Source: Citrus sinensis
Lineage: Eukaryota; Streptophyta; Magnoliopsida; Sapindales; Rutaceae
DNA: 64,000 bases
NCBI RefSeq assembly: GCF_022201045.2
Contig: NC_068557.1
Location: 30,543,501-30,607,500, forward strand
Direction of reading: 5' to 3'
Below the pieces are notes generated by a model, which saw nothing but the letters and a program-made list of their open reading frames with translations, was not told where the DNA came from and ran no database searches. Position numbers and translations under genes: made by a program. Shown piece after piece: positions 42,073 through 53,144 of this stretch; positions within the stretch are counted from its first letter, which is position 1; every line of letters begins with the position of its first letter.

Positions 42073-44005
42073 TTACAGCTTTAGGTTAAGATCAATAGTT
42101 TCCCTTCTTGGTTTCTCGTTGTTTAAGCTAAGTGTTGTTTCTTCCTCTCTCAACTGCTCTTCTGGTATTAAGAAGCTGTAGAAGGGCTTCTTCTTTTGGT
42201 GTGAGTCTGAGTCTGAGCCATCCATACCGCTTTCCTTCGTAACACAACTCTAAACCAATACAAATAGATATTATATAATATTACACGAACACCATATATG
42301 CCAAATTGCAAAATAAAAAAGAAAAAGAAAAAGATAATGAATAATTCTTGTAACATATGCTTACTTGGAAAGGTAACGAGTGATATTTGGACAAATCTTG
42401 TTGAGAATTTTGAGTCATCATGAACGAGGATGGAGTTGCCGGAGAACCAAATAAAAGAAAATTGCCATTCATTGCTCCATAGTCCCTGCTGATCAGGAAT
42501 TAATAAATTAAATACATAAATAATTGAATGAATCAATTACGTAAGCAAACGTAATTACCTCGAAAGTGTTTCATCTTGTTGAAGGTTAAGTACAGAACTA
42601 GTAGTGTGATTGGGAAAAGAGGGCGTTAGCGTGTGCATGGCAGTAGTGAAAGGAGAAGAAGCTTGGCAGTGGAATATTGGAGCAGGAGCTGAGCCTGTGG
42701 AGAATGTCCTTGGCCGCTTTGTTCCAGCCATCTAAAATCGATTTGTATGTATTTGTGATTAATAAGATGATGAATTTCATTTTTCATCCAAACAATAATT
42801 AATTTATAAAGTAATTAATTAGAGCAAGACAAATCAAAATTACTGCCAACGAAACTCAAATCTTTATTTGGTTCAACAGAAAAATAAAGAAAAATATTTG
42901 AAAGAAAGAATTTTTGTGAAGGAAACTGAATATATATATATCTCTTTTAATTATTTTTCTTTCCCCAATCGATGAGCAAAAAACAGCACTCAAAGTTTAA
43001 AAAAAAAATCTGAAAAAAAGAAAAAAGAAAAAAAGTGAAAGGACTCAACACTGTTTGCAAGTATTAAAAAAAATTGTCTTAAAAAAAGAGAGAGAAACAT
43101 GACTAAAAACATGAGTCTTTTAGACCTTTTCTTCCTCTGGCAAGATCAGAGATGAGCAGTAGTGGTTGTGATGCGATGATGATCTTTGGTTTGAAGGGGG
43201 CTCTACATGGACATAAAATCCTGCTGATTGGTTTTCTGATGATGATGATCCAGATTGTGGGAAAAGATTTATCTGCTTTCACAAATACATTATTAATTAG
43301 ACAATCCATATATCTCATAAAAAGAAAGAACTAAAGCTAAAACATTATCATAAAACAAATTAAAAGCTGGAATTATACCGTGGGAGAAGAGTATTGATGA
43401 TAGTGAGAGTGTTTCTCTTGAAGCATATGCATTTGATCTGAACCATGTACAAAACTGCTCGTAGAAATTGGATACCCAGCTGGGATCTTAGAAGCTTCCT
43501 CATAAATGCTTGATTCGCAAGAATTCCACACTGTGGGCAACAGGGCTTCTTCAGGCAAAATTATGCCTGATCCAGCAATTCGGACGCCATTGCTGCCTCT
43601 GCCTGAGGATGTACTTTTATTACCATGAAGCACGGTCTTTTGCGGCGGTGGAGGAGGACTAAAGCGATTATTATTATTATGATGATCCGAGACAAACTGA
43701 ACAATACTATTTCCTGTTAAAAATACAAAAATAATGGAATAGATTAATTATTATATATCACAGACGAATAAAAAAAACAAAAAGAGAGAGAAATCTTTAG
43801 GCATTAGGCTTTAGGGCTTGCCTTTGTCAGGATGAATAACTTTATTTTCTTGTTCTCTCAAGATCTTCTCAAGTTCTGCAACTCCCGGTCCTCTTTTGGG
43901 AACTCTCTGACGCTTTGGTTTCTTCAAAATATGAGTTGCATTATCATCACCACCGCCACTACCACTAACACCTGCACTACTAGCACTGCCTGTGTTGCTG
44001 CACAT
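42073..44005 (-). CDS. SPEAR: SPEAR/TIE family EAR-motif transcriptional repressor (TIE4-like)
   Basis: Adaptor protein that links TCP transcription factors to TOPLESS co-repressors in the nucleus. Six coding exons: 44005-43822, 43713-43379, 43272-43126, 42731-42559, 42485-42365, 42249-42073, for 378 residues. The N-terminal family signature is KRQRVPKRGPGV then AELEKILREQE (residues 31-52). The C-terminus is an EAR motif, TIDLNLKL, as the last eight residues. The middle is Ser/His/Pro rich and probably disordered. Intron 1 starts with GC rather than GT (AAAG|GCAAGC) and ends in AACAG; this is the only junction that keeps both the signature and the frame. The exon 3 donor (AAAG|GTCTAA) is also weak, so exon 3 may be alternatively spliced. 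Family assignment is firm; TIE4 orthology rests on gene order next to IQD9 and NUDT22. Confidence 0.88.
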
Positions 44006-44400
44006 AATGATTTTTCTTATATTAATTTTGTTCTCGTTTCCTGTATTGTTGTTAATTACGTATGTGCCTTGTTGTGATGTAAGCTAATAATAAATCTAAT
44101 TAACTTTATAATTTGAAGCAAATTTAACTCAAATTGATGATAGGCGAGATGAGAGAATTCAGAAAAATAACAAGAATCCCAATTTTCAAGATCACAAAAT
44201 CTAAAACAAGTAACAAGAATCAATTCAAAAACCGGGATACAAGGAAAGGAAATCTGAAATGATGTGGAGTTGAAACCAGCCACCTATACGTACGAAATAT
44301 GAAATTGAATTTAAGGAAAGTCCTTCCTTATTTTCAGCTCATAAAGATATTCGCGAGAGAGAGAGAGAGAGAAAGTATCTACTGCTTTCCGGGATTTTCT
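44006..44400. promoter_or_regulatory. Upstream region of the SPEAR gene with (GA)n tract
   Basis: Upstream of the minus-strand start codon. A (GA)9-like tract lies at 44355-44372. GA/CT tracts near plant transcription starts are often in 5' UTRs or bind GAGA-type factors, but the role here is inference. Confidence 0.4.
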
Positions 44401-45830
44401 CAGAAATTTTTTTTGTTTGTCTGAAAAGAAAAGAAAAGAAAATTATATAACAACTTCCAGGGGCTCTGAAGATTAAACTCCTAGCAAAGCAATACTATTT
44501 CAAAATCCTCCTCAATATGAGAAAATTTCACCACCACCATCACCAACATCTAGTGGTCTTTCAGACCATTCGAAGTTAGAACTGTAACATGTATGTTCTA
44601 TGTCTCGACATGCATTAATATGTGTCTTAAAATCTCAGGAGATTTTTTGCCATTTTCATAAGCCAGTTCTTTGTTCTTTTCTTATACCATTGAATCACCT
44701 CACTGCATGTAGTTTACGGAGTTGGTTATGGACCCCACCACTTGGAAAAAGAAAATTTTATATATGTGTGTGTATATGTGTATGTATATATATATATATA
44801 TTATTTATTTCAATCAAACAATGAGAGTGGATTGGGTGTAAACACATTTTTTAACCATTTGAAAACGGTTTTTATCAGTAATAAAAACATTATTAAATTA
44901 ATGCATTATTTAGAAGGGCATCAAATTTGATTAGGTATATACGTGATTGATTTATATCGTTTCAGCTTTAGTCTCATTGGTACAATCCTACAGACAAACA
45001 ACAGCTTATTATATATATATACTTGGTAGTGAATTGATGGGGAGTTTTCTATCAATGAGCAAAATATAAATGCGCAATGGTGAATTTATGGTAATTAATG
45101 AGTGGATGAAAGGAAAGACTCATTTCATAAAGCAATCTCCAGGTTGGCAAAATCAATGTGAGCATATCTTTGAAGATATCCTCTAATATAGTTCCTTAAG
45201 GTAACCAATCTACATTGTTATTACTCTTAATTAGATTTGAGAAAGAGCTAAAAGATTTCATGTTTTAAATTTAAACTAAATCAAATCTTTTGTCAACATT
45301 TACCAGCTTTTTTAATTATAAATCTTTTTAAACAAGATTATATCCGAATATTTTGTTCTATGGAATGTGTAATATTAATTGATTATACAGTCACATGGGT
45401 TAGGAGACTATTATCTTAATCTCTCTATATATACGAAGGGGACACTTATATCATAATTAATGTGCTAAATATTAAACTTCGCGAACTAAAGGCTATAATA
45501 TGCGCTCTTCAATTCCGGGCAACTGAGTCTGAAATTGATCAAAATTTGATAGCAGGAAGGCTTTGTTTTGTTTTAAAACTCGGGATAGACTCTGCAAGGA
45601 CGTATGCATTACTTTAATGATAATCAGTTAGCCTAAAACATGTGCCAAGAAGGAAATACATGCCGCATTTAGCTAATTCAAGATTCGTTCAAAATATTGC
45701 TGGGTAATTTTTCAAAGCCAGAGTCATGCCATGTGAATGCATGGCCTTGACAAACTGCTTGAAGTCTTTTCTTTTCTTCTCTTTTCGTTTGAAAAATTAC
45801 TTGATGCAGCTAGCACTGACCACCAAATAT
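44401..45830. other. Intergenic sequence
   Basis: AT-rich spacer with a short (TA/TG)n stretch at 44760-44802. No gene or defined element seen. Confidence 0.6.
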
Positions 45831-45892
45831 TCTACATAGATGAAGAGAATATTATGATTGCTGCACAAAAGTCGTACAAGCATACTTGACTT

Positions 45893-46025
45893 GTCAGATG
45901 GGCATCATTTTCTGGTGCAATTTCATGGAAACATCCAGCTTTAGTTAATTCTTCATAACTTGAGCGAACATTACATGCAACGTCTTCTTCGGACAAAGAA
46001 AATTGAAGCAAAAAAAAAAAAAAAA
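45893..46025 (-). other. Orphan exon-like open frame, unknown
   Basis: A minus-strand stretch reads SEEDVACNVRSSYEELTKAG then CFHEIAPENDAHLTSQ. It is preceded by a strong polypyrimidine tract and followed by CAA|GTATGC, a good donor. The composition is protein-like, unlike the surrounding AT-rich DNA. I cannot name a family and see no partner exons within several hundred bases, so it may be an exon fragment carried here by duplication, or a decayed gene. Confidence 0.3.
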
Positions 46026-46099
46026 AAAGAACAAAGTTGTAATGTGTTTGTGTCGTGAGAGATATTTGCCGAGTAAGAGGATATACACACATATATAAT

Positions 46100-46790
46100 T
46101 ATTCTATTAATAATATATTCATTTTAACAAAGAAAAATGTTACTAACTAACAAAAAAAATACCGTCTCTAATGTATTAAAAAAAATATTTTTTGTATTTT
46201 AGTATCCATCCTCACTTAAACACAATGAGAATGCCAGGCTTTGAATCTAATTAATAATACGACATTGGTTATGATTTTTAAAATACTTGTAGAATTTCAT
46301 TGGTTTTTAATATAATCATATCAAAAGTATTAGATAGATTGATGTGAGATGGTTGGATAGGATGAGGAAGGTACTTTTCAGGGATCATAGTTTATGTTAC
46401 AATTATTTGTTTTGGGTATATTATATACTATTTCAAGGCTTGTGATGAGACAAAACTTTGAGATCAAGCTTGAAAATTCTATTTCTTTCTTGATTGTTTT
46501 GCAATTTTAAGTTATTTTGCTATTTTCCTTATTGTCTTTGGGATTTTTATCTTTTTTTTTTATTTCGGATTTTAGGTGTCATTTTTTTTGTTTTGTTTTT
46601 ATATTAGGAGAATCTTATTACAAAATAATATTTCAAGTTTAATTATTTTGATAAATCTACAATATTTAAAATTAGTATAAAAAGAACTTAAAACTCTAGT
46701 TTTGATTATCAAAAACTTTGTTTCTCTATAGTTTATTAATCTTTTATGTTCTCGCACCATCATAGATTATAATATAAATCTTTGCACACA
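46100..46790. other. AT-rich intergenic spacer
   Basis: No feature recognised beyond simple A and T runs. Confidence 0.6.
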
Positions 46791-46798
46791 CTAATTAA

Positions 46799-47194
46799 GT
46801 GCTTATTTGATATAATTTATCTAATGGTTATAAGTGTTTATTTAATCACATAAGCTCTATCATAATTTTTGTTGTTGTTTGGTTGTTTTTCTAGTAAAGT
46901 TTTTAAATCTTAAATAAGCTATTTTACCTCTACTAGTAAAAACTCAAATTTTAAGTTTTTAAGAGTAGAGGTTTAAAAGTTTTTTTTTTAAATGTTCAAA
47001 TATCTAAAATATTCTCTATTTATTTGATTATCTTATTTTATTTTTTCATAACGTAATTTTAAAAAATTTACCTATTCAAGTAATTTCATAAATTTGTAAT
47101 AAAAGTTCTTATTGATAACCAAACAACTAAAATTTTTTAGGTAAAAACTCTGTTACCAAAAGCTCTACTTGAAAAGTTATATCAAACGGAGTCT
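46799..47194. mobile_element. Possible miniature inverted-repeat element
   Basis: The left end (GCTTATTTGATATAATTTATC) and the complement of the right end (ACTCCGTTTGATATAACTTT) share about 20 bases. Shared AAGCTCTA/TAGAGCTTTTG and GTTGTTTGGTT blocks lie just inside. The size of about 395 bp and AT-rich non-coding interior fit a MITE. No clear target duplication was found, so the ends are approximate. Confidence 0.4.
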
Positions 47195-48434
47195 GAGTAA
47201 TCTGATTATGTTATCTAATAACAGCCATCACTTGTTTATGATCATCGCATGCATTTTGTTGGATTTCAATTTTTTTTTCTTTTTTTTTAACATTTTAGTG
47301 GTAGGTTTTTGGTTCCTAGATTATGCAAATTACAATGGGTTATGGGATTTGGGTTTTGATACATAAAATGTCCCCGTATTTATGGTGATGGAGTCTCGTA
47401 GATGATAATATTGGCTTAATCTGCAATTTCTTATGATATTGGCATCATATAATGCTATGTAATTTGCCATTATATGAGTTAGGGAGTCAAGTCAATCAGT
47501 CATGATCACGACACTGATGTTGAAATTAAACCCAAAAAAAAAATATGTGTGTGATTAAGGAAATTTGAATGATCAATTGGTTATACTATATCGGCGATAA
47601 TGGAAGACTCATTACTTCTCAATTTCTAAAGAGTTACTATTATTGGGGCAGCTCTCTCTTGTCATTATTAAGAAATAAGATGGATCTTATGCTTGGGTGG
47701 GGAGTTGATGATCATGATATTACCTGCAACTTGATAATTGCATGCATATATAATCGAGGAAAAATATTAATATCAGCAAAGTAGTTTCAACCAGAATAAA
47801 AATAAGAGAAGAATGATCCTTTATTATGGAAACAATTCCAAGGTTGATTATTAAGTGGGACTACAAGATTGTGGCATTTTTCATTAACTACGCTTCGCAT
47901 TTCGTGGTTGATTATTAAGTGGGTCATTGTGGTTGATAATTATAATAAAAACTTTTAAACTGATTAATAACTAGGTTTATTTTTTTTCCCTTTTTGAGCC
48001 TAGTAACTAGTTATTGAAAAGGATGTAATTTTGGAATCTATTGAATACAGTCAAGTTTTTATATAAGATTTTTTCAGTAGTAATAGTTGCATAAGAATTA
48101 ACACTGAAAATAATACACCGCCATTCTAAAAAATTTTCAATACAAGACAAATTTATTTATGTTTGTTAGCGCTTATAATTTTTGTACTAATTTTTATACT
48201 CCTTTTCGGTGCACACATCATTATTCATATATATATTTTTTTCTATGCAATTGATAATCTTTTTCTTTTTTTAATTTTTTTGAAATGCGACCACTGATAA
48301 TGACTGAATTGACGGAGGGCCAAGTTTGAGAGCCCAAAAGTCAAGGCAATAATTTATTTTTAATTCGAGAAATTGGTATAAATAAAGGCACTAATTATAT
48401 GTTAAATAAGATAACGTGGGAAGTTTTGCTGACA
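47195..48434. other. AT-rich intergenic spacer upstream of the tRNA gene
   Basis: No protein gene seen. A TATAAATAAA motif at 48377-48386, about 50 bases before the tRNA, could help RNA polymerase III initiation, as in many plant tRNA genes. Confidence 0.5.
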
Positions 48435-48508
48435 GGTCCCGTAGCTCAGTTGGTTAGAGCGTTGGTCTTATGAGCCGAAGGTCGCGGGTTCGAGCCCCGC
48501 CGGGACCA
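48435..48508 (+). tRNA. tRNA, anticodon read as UAU (Ile), no intron
   Basis: A 74-base cloverleaf folds fully. The acceptor stem is GGTCCCG with CGGGACC, the D-arm GCTC/GAGC, the anticodon arm TTGGT/GCCGA with loop CTTATGA, and the T-arm GCGGG/CCCGC, with discriminator A73 and no encoded CCA. Box A (TAGCTCAGTTGG) and box B (GGTTCGAGCCC) match consensus. A TTTT terminator follows at 48511. The seven-base loop gives TAT at positions 34-36, hence isoleucine AUA. This is unusual because eukaryotic tRNA-Ile(UAU) genes normally carry an intron, and position 37 here is G rather than A. The tRNA call is firm; the isotype is less so. Confidence 0.88.
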
Positions 48509-50226
48509 AGTTTTGACAAATTTCCGTTCTGACATTAGAACAATCGACCTCTATCTTTTTAGGACCTGTCTATGTTACAGATTCTGTAACAAACATCTCC
48601 CGTCATCCCACCATCCGATTTTCTTTTGTTTAGTTTCTCACTCCACATCCAACCACATCCAACGGCTGATGCTGCAGTCTGTACCTTACAGATTCTGTAA
48701 CGTAGTTTTGTCCATCTTTTTAACGTCTGGAATCTGGATCGAGCCACCGAATCATCTCTCAATTTCAACGGTTTGTATCAAATCAGTTATTCAACCATTA
48801 ACAGCCGTTACCCATTTACTACCAAGCCCATCACCTTCTGCCAATTTATTTATCTTTTTAAAAAAAAAAAAAAATTCAAAAGAGCCTAAGATGTGATATA
48901 AGGATTTAGCACTCCAATTATTTTCCATCTATCAAGTCCTCTGTACCAAATCAAATCCAAACTAATCAACGGCCCACAAAATCATTAAAGCGGATTGTAA
49001 TTTACAAAAGTAAGCCCATGAAGCACCCACACCATCCCCCAACTCCCCAATAATCAGCCATGAAATGAGAAAAATTGAACAACTGAAATCTCTTTTTGTT
49101 CCATATTTTATATACACTAATAATACTACCACCATTGAGAAACTATTTTCCATTTTTAGTTAAAAACAAGGAAGAAAAAAGAAAAAAAAAAAGAAAAGAA
49201 GAAGCATATGAGAAACATTATTACAGATTCAGATAAGCAACCTATCTTAATCAAAACTAGTTTGTTGTGCTGTCAAAATAAGCATCTTTTTGTTGAAATA
49301 TTCAAAACAAAGAGGGAGACCAGACCAACACACACGGCGAAACACATAACACAAACTCAGCTGTTGGGCGGGTCACTGATTGGTGTGAGAAAAATGAGAC
49401 TTTGAGTTGCATCTCTTGTTAGAAAAAAAAAAAAAAAATTGAGGCTGGCAACTGGGCCATAAAACTGACTGACTCATACATTTCTCAACTACCTTTTATA
49501 ATTTTCTCGCCGTCTCAAAATGTAATTAAAATAAGAAAAAGGACCGGTCTTTTGCTTCTTCTTTACTGCAACCTTACAAGAAACTAACTATCCCCTCCCT
49601 CCCACCCATATTTTTCATTTTTCTTTCTTTTTTTTTTTATATATATTTTGGTCCAAAATATTTGAGTACCCCATGTTCTAAGAAGAGTATGCACAGAACC
49701 GGACCTTTTGCTGCCTTTTTCTTGGTATGAAATCCTTAACCTTTTGCTGTATAATGGATGTTCTGTTATCTGGTTTTGGTTTCTGTGTTGCTTTTTATTT
49801 AGATTTAAAACTTACATCTTTATATGCCCATTTATTGCTTTGGAGATATTGAAGAGATGTTGACGCTAATAGTAATTGAATAACTTTGACTCCGTGTTTA
49901 GTTTTGTCTGAAACTGGTTGTATTAACTTGCTTCTCCGTATAAGCGTACTGGGTGATAGGATTTTGTTCCTTTAGTTTTCTAGTTATGCGTGGTGGATGG
50001 TTCAATTTATTCACGAGTGATGACCATCCGTTTGGTTGCTGAGAAATAGCAGGCCAAAAAAAGAAAAAAAAAAAAAAAAAGGAATATGATCTGACTGACT
50101 TTTTGACTTAAGATACTCAAAGTCAATATTTTGTATGCTGGTTCAATGCTCATTCTGGTTCTTAAAATAGAAGTTGCTTACAGGGTTATGTTAAATTGAA
50201 GAATAAGGACATTGAACATTGAGAGA
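48509..50226. promoter_or_regulatory. Spacer, promoter and probable 5' UTR of IQD9
   Basis: The left part holds two palindromes, GTTACAGATTCTGTAAC (48574-48590) and TTACAGATTCTGTAA (48686-48700). From about 49540 the sequence looks like a pyrimidine-rich 5' leader. A possible 5' UTR intron runs from a donor near 49723 (TTG|GTATGA) to an acceptor near 50183 (TTACAG|GG), a common arrangement in IQD genes; this is inference. Confidence 0.35.
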
Positions 50227-53144
50227 ATGGGTGGAGATTGGTTTAAGACATTTGTTTGCCAAAAGAAAGTGAAGGTTGGCAGTTCAAAACAAGTGAAGGT
50301 ATGTAACCCTCTCAATGCTTTCACCTTGCTTGAACATGTTATAAACTGAGCTGCGAAATTTCCTTTGTTAATATGGCAACTGTCTAAGTTTATTTTTCAA
50401 GCTAAGTTTTGGAAATTATCGTTGACCATTTAAAGATGTTCTTTTATAAAATGTGTCTGTGTGCCCCTATCTTTATTTTTTAGTGATATTGTTGCGAGTT
50501 TAGGATTATAATTAATAAATCATTATTTGACAGGGATCTTCAGCTTCTGCAAAATCCAAAGGATTCAAGTGGAAAAAACCTTTGGGCAAAGAGTCTAGTA
50601 TTTTTGCTATCGGTAGCACTCTTGGCATGCCAGTTGAGGATGTAGCTGCAATACGCATACAAACTGCATTTCGTGCCTACAAGGTACCTTGTGTTATAAG
50701 TTATACATGCTAAAGACATCAAATTCTTATTCCAGATTGTTGTCGTGCTATGATCCTTTACATGTGATTTTTCCTATCCGTTTTGCAACATTTCATTGTT
50801 AGTCATCATGAGATCATAAAGCAATAAGTGATCAGCCAGTGACTCCATCCGATTAATTTAAAGATGGAAAGCCTTTTAATGTTATCAGGGATTTTTTAAA
50901 GCAGGGATTTTTGTTCCTAATTAGTCTGAATTTTTTTTCTAGAGTGTAAGGAATGGGCATATCTTATAAATTGAGGGGATAGTATGAAAAAGTACACATT
51001 TGTTGTTGTTTTTTGACATTCTGAAGCTCATACGCTTATGATACTCCTGTGCCCAAAAAGATGGACTGTGCTCATATGTGAAGCTGTTTGCACTGCACAA
51101 ACTCCTTGGACATTTCTTTGTCATTTAAGGGCAGAGAGATATTTTGGGCTTCTTTGCTGCAACTTTAGTTGTTAGTTGCAATCACATATGAAGAATTTTC
51201 TTCATTACCCTTCACTGATTGAACCTTTCTTGATAATGTCAACTTTGTATCGCCTAACAGCTTCACTCTGCTCCACAAAGCCTTAATCCCAACTAGTTAG
51301 GATCAGTAATTGGTCAGGTTACTCCAGTGTGCAGTGAGTTGGGAAGTTGGTCTCATGAATATTTTCAATGCTCAATCCATATGGATTTCCTCAATCACTT
51401 CTTAGGAATTTATGAGTAGTATTTTGATAAGTAGTATTTTGTCTATGAGAAGAGCAATTCATTGAGGTATTGGAATTTATGGATGTCATGGTGTAGGATC
51501 TCTACTACTTAAAGTTTCTGTGGTGCATTAAAGATATAATCGATGCTTTAGATCTCCTAACTGCTTTTCACACCTCTTATTAATATAAGTCATATGCTTA
51601 TACAAATTTATTGATATACATAATTGATCTCTTTATTGTTCTTGCAGGCTAGAAAAACTTTTCGTCGTCTAAAAGGGACCATAAGACTACAGGGAGTAAG
51701 CCAACGTCATTCTGTTCAAAAGCAAGCTACAACAACGTTAAGCTATCTTCATACTTGGAGCAAACTACAGGCTGAGATTAGAGCTCGCAGACTGTGTATG
51801 GTAAAAGAAGGCCGACTTAGACAGAAGAAATTAGAGAATCAATTAAAACTTGACGCAAAGCTTAATTCACTAGAGGTTAGTACTTGGACTTACCATTTGT
51901 GAGAATCGTCAGGGTTAAAGTGCATTCTATACCAGCAAAATGAAACTTTCTTGGGCAATGTGTGAAATCCTTCCAATTTAGGTTAAAATTCACTTTGTCA
52001 TTTATATTTTGAAATCCTACAAATATTCCCTGAAGTTAGTTAAAAGTTTCTGAATTACAGAATATTTTGTTCCAAACATACATTGCAATTTCACTTTTGT
52101 CTGAGACCTAAGACCAACAGAACTACTAATTGTCCATCCTGCTAGGTCATCATAACAACCTCACCATTAGGTAAAGAAAGCTCCAAATTTCAAATTTGCA
52201 TTTTTGTCTTCTCAATTAAAGCCCCAAGCACAACTTTAAGTCTTTCCGATGACTAGCATCACATATTTTCATATGTTCCAGAGGTTTCTTTTTCCTCCAG
52301 GAAAATTTGACTCTGACGTTGTTATGCTTTTACTCCCTTTTGTAATTCCTTGCACTCTTGACAGAGGTATAAGTGCTATTATGATCTGTTTTCCTGTTAC
52401 TGCACGAAATTCCGGATTTCACTTTGGTTATAATATTATCTGAAACCATAAGCTTGAAAACATCCTTTTTGATGTCTGTGGTCATCTAGTTGATGTCCAT
52501 TGATTATTCATATTAGATAAAAGGCCTATTTGAAACATGTCAAAATTCTTGCTCTCTCTCTCTCTCCACCGCGTCCCCAAGTAATTGTTGAAAGGATGGG
52601 CAGATTGACTGGAGTGGAGGCCCTGAAACAATGGAGGAAATTCTCTCAAGGATAAATCAGAGAGAAAAGGCAGCAGTCAAGCGAGAGCGGGCTATGGCTT
52701 ATGCCTTTTCGCATCAGGTATGTCAAACTCTGACATATACCCTCTGTGCTGCATCAGTATGAATGAATCAAATTAACAATGACCAGACATGATTTGCAGT
52801 GGAGGGCCAACCCTAATCCCCTTGGTAAATATGAACTTGGCAAAGCTGATTGGGGTTGGAGCTGGAAGGAACGCTGGATTGCCGCTCGACCCTGGGAAAT
52901 CCGTGTTCCTTCTCCGTCCATTAGCCAAAAGAAGGTGCAGCGCACGCAAGCAGGGAAGTCTGGCAAAGACTCAAATTCACCAACACCAAAATCTTCAGTT
53001 TCAGTTAAACCCTCGATATCTAATGGGAAGGGAACTTCAAAGGCTCGAAGGTTATCATTTCCAGATGCTGAAAAACCATCTTCCAGTGAAGGGAACACCA
53101 AAGCCAAAGAAGAAAGCACTAAGAAAGAGCAACTGGCTTCTTAG
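50227..53144 (+). CDS. IQD9: IQ67-domain calmodulin-binding protein (IQD9-like)
   Basis: Plant IQD proteins bind calmodulin and associate with microtubules or the nucleus as scaffolds. Five coding exons: 50227-50298, 50534-50683, 51648-51875, 52604-52717 and 52800-53144, for 302 residues. It starts MGGDWFKTFVCQKKVKVG, close to the family N-terminus. The IQ67 region (about residues 62-125) begins AAIRIQTAFRAYKARKTFRR, with an exon break inside it (YK|AR) at the position shared by IQD genes. Another conserved block is EEILSRINQREKAAVKRERA followed by MAYAFSHQWRANP and WGWSWKERWIAARPWE. The C-terminal 70 residues are basic and Ser/Lys-rich. IQD9 is chosen by gene order and small size; IQD10 would be the alternative. 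Confidence 0.92.

Noticed and set aside
48513-48896. Open frame of 127 codons just after the tRNA
   Set aside because: Composition is low-complexity, it ends in a poly-A run, and there is no splice or family support.
52754-53119. Long minus-strand open frame opposite IQD9 exon 5
   Set aside because: It is antisense to a well-supported coding exon and has no recognisable protein features.
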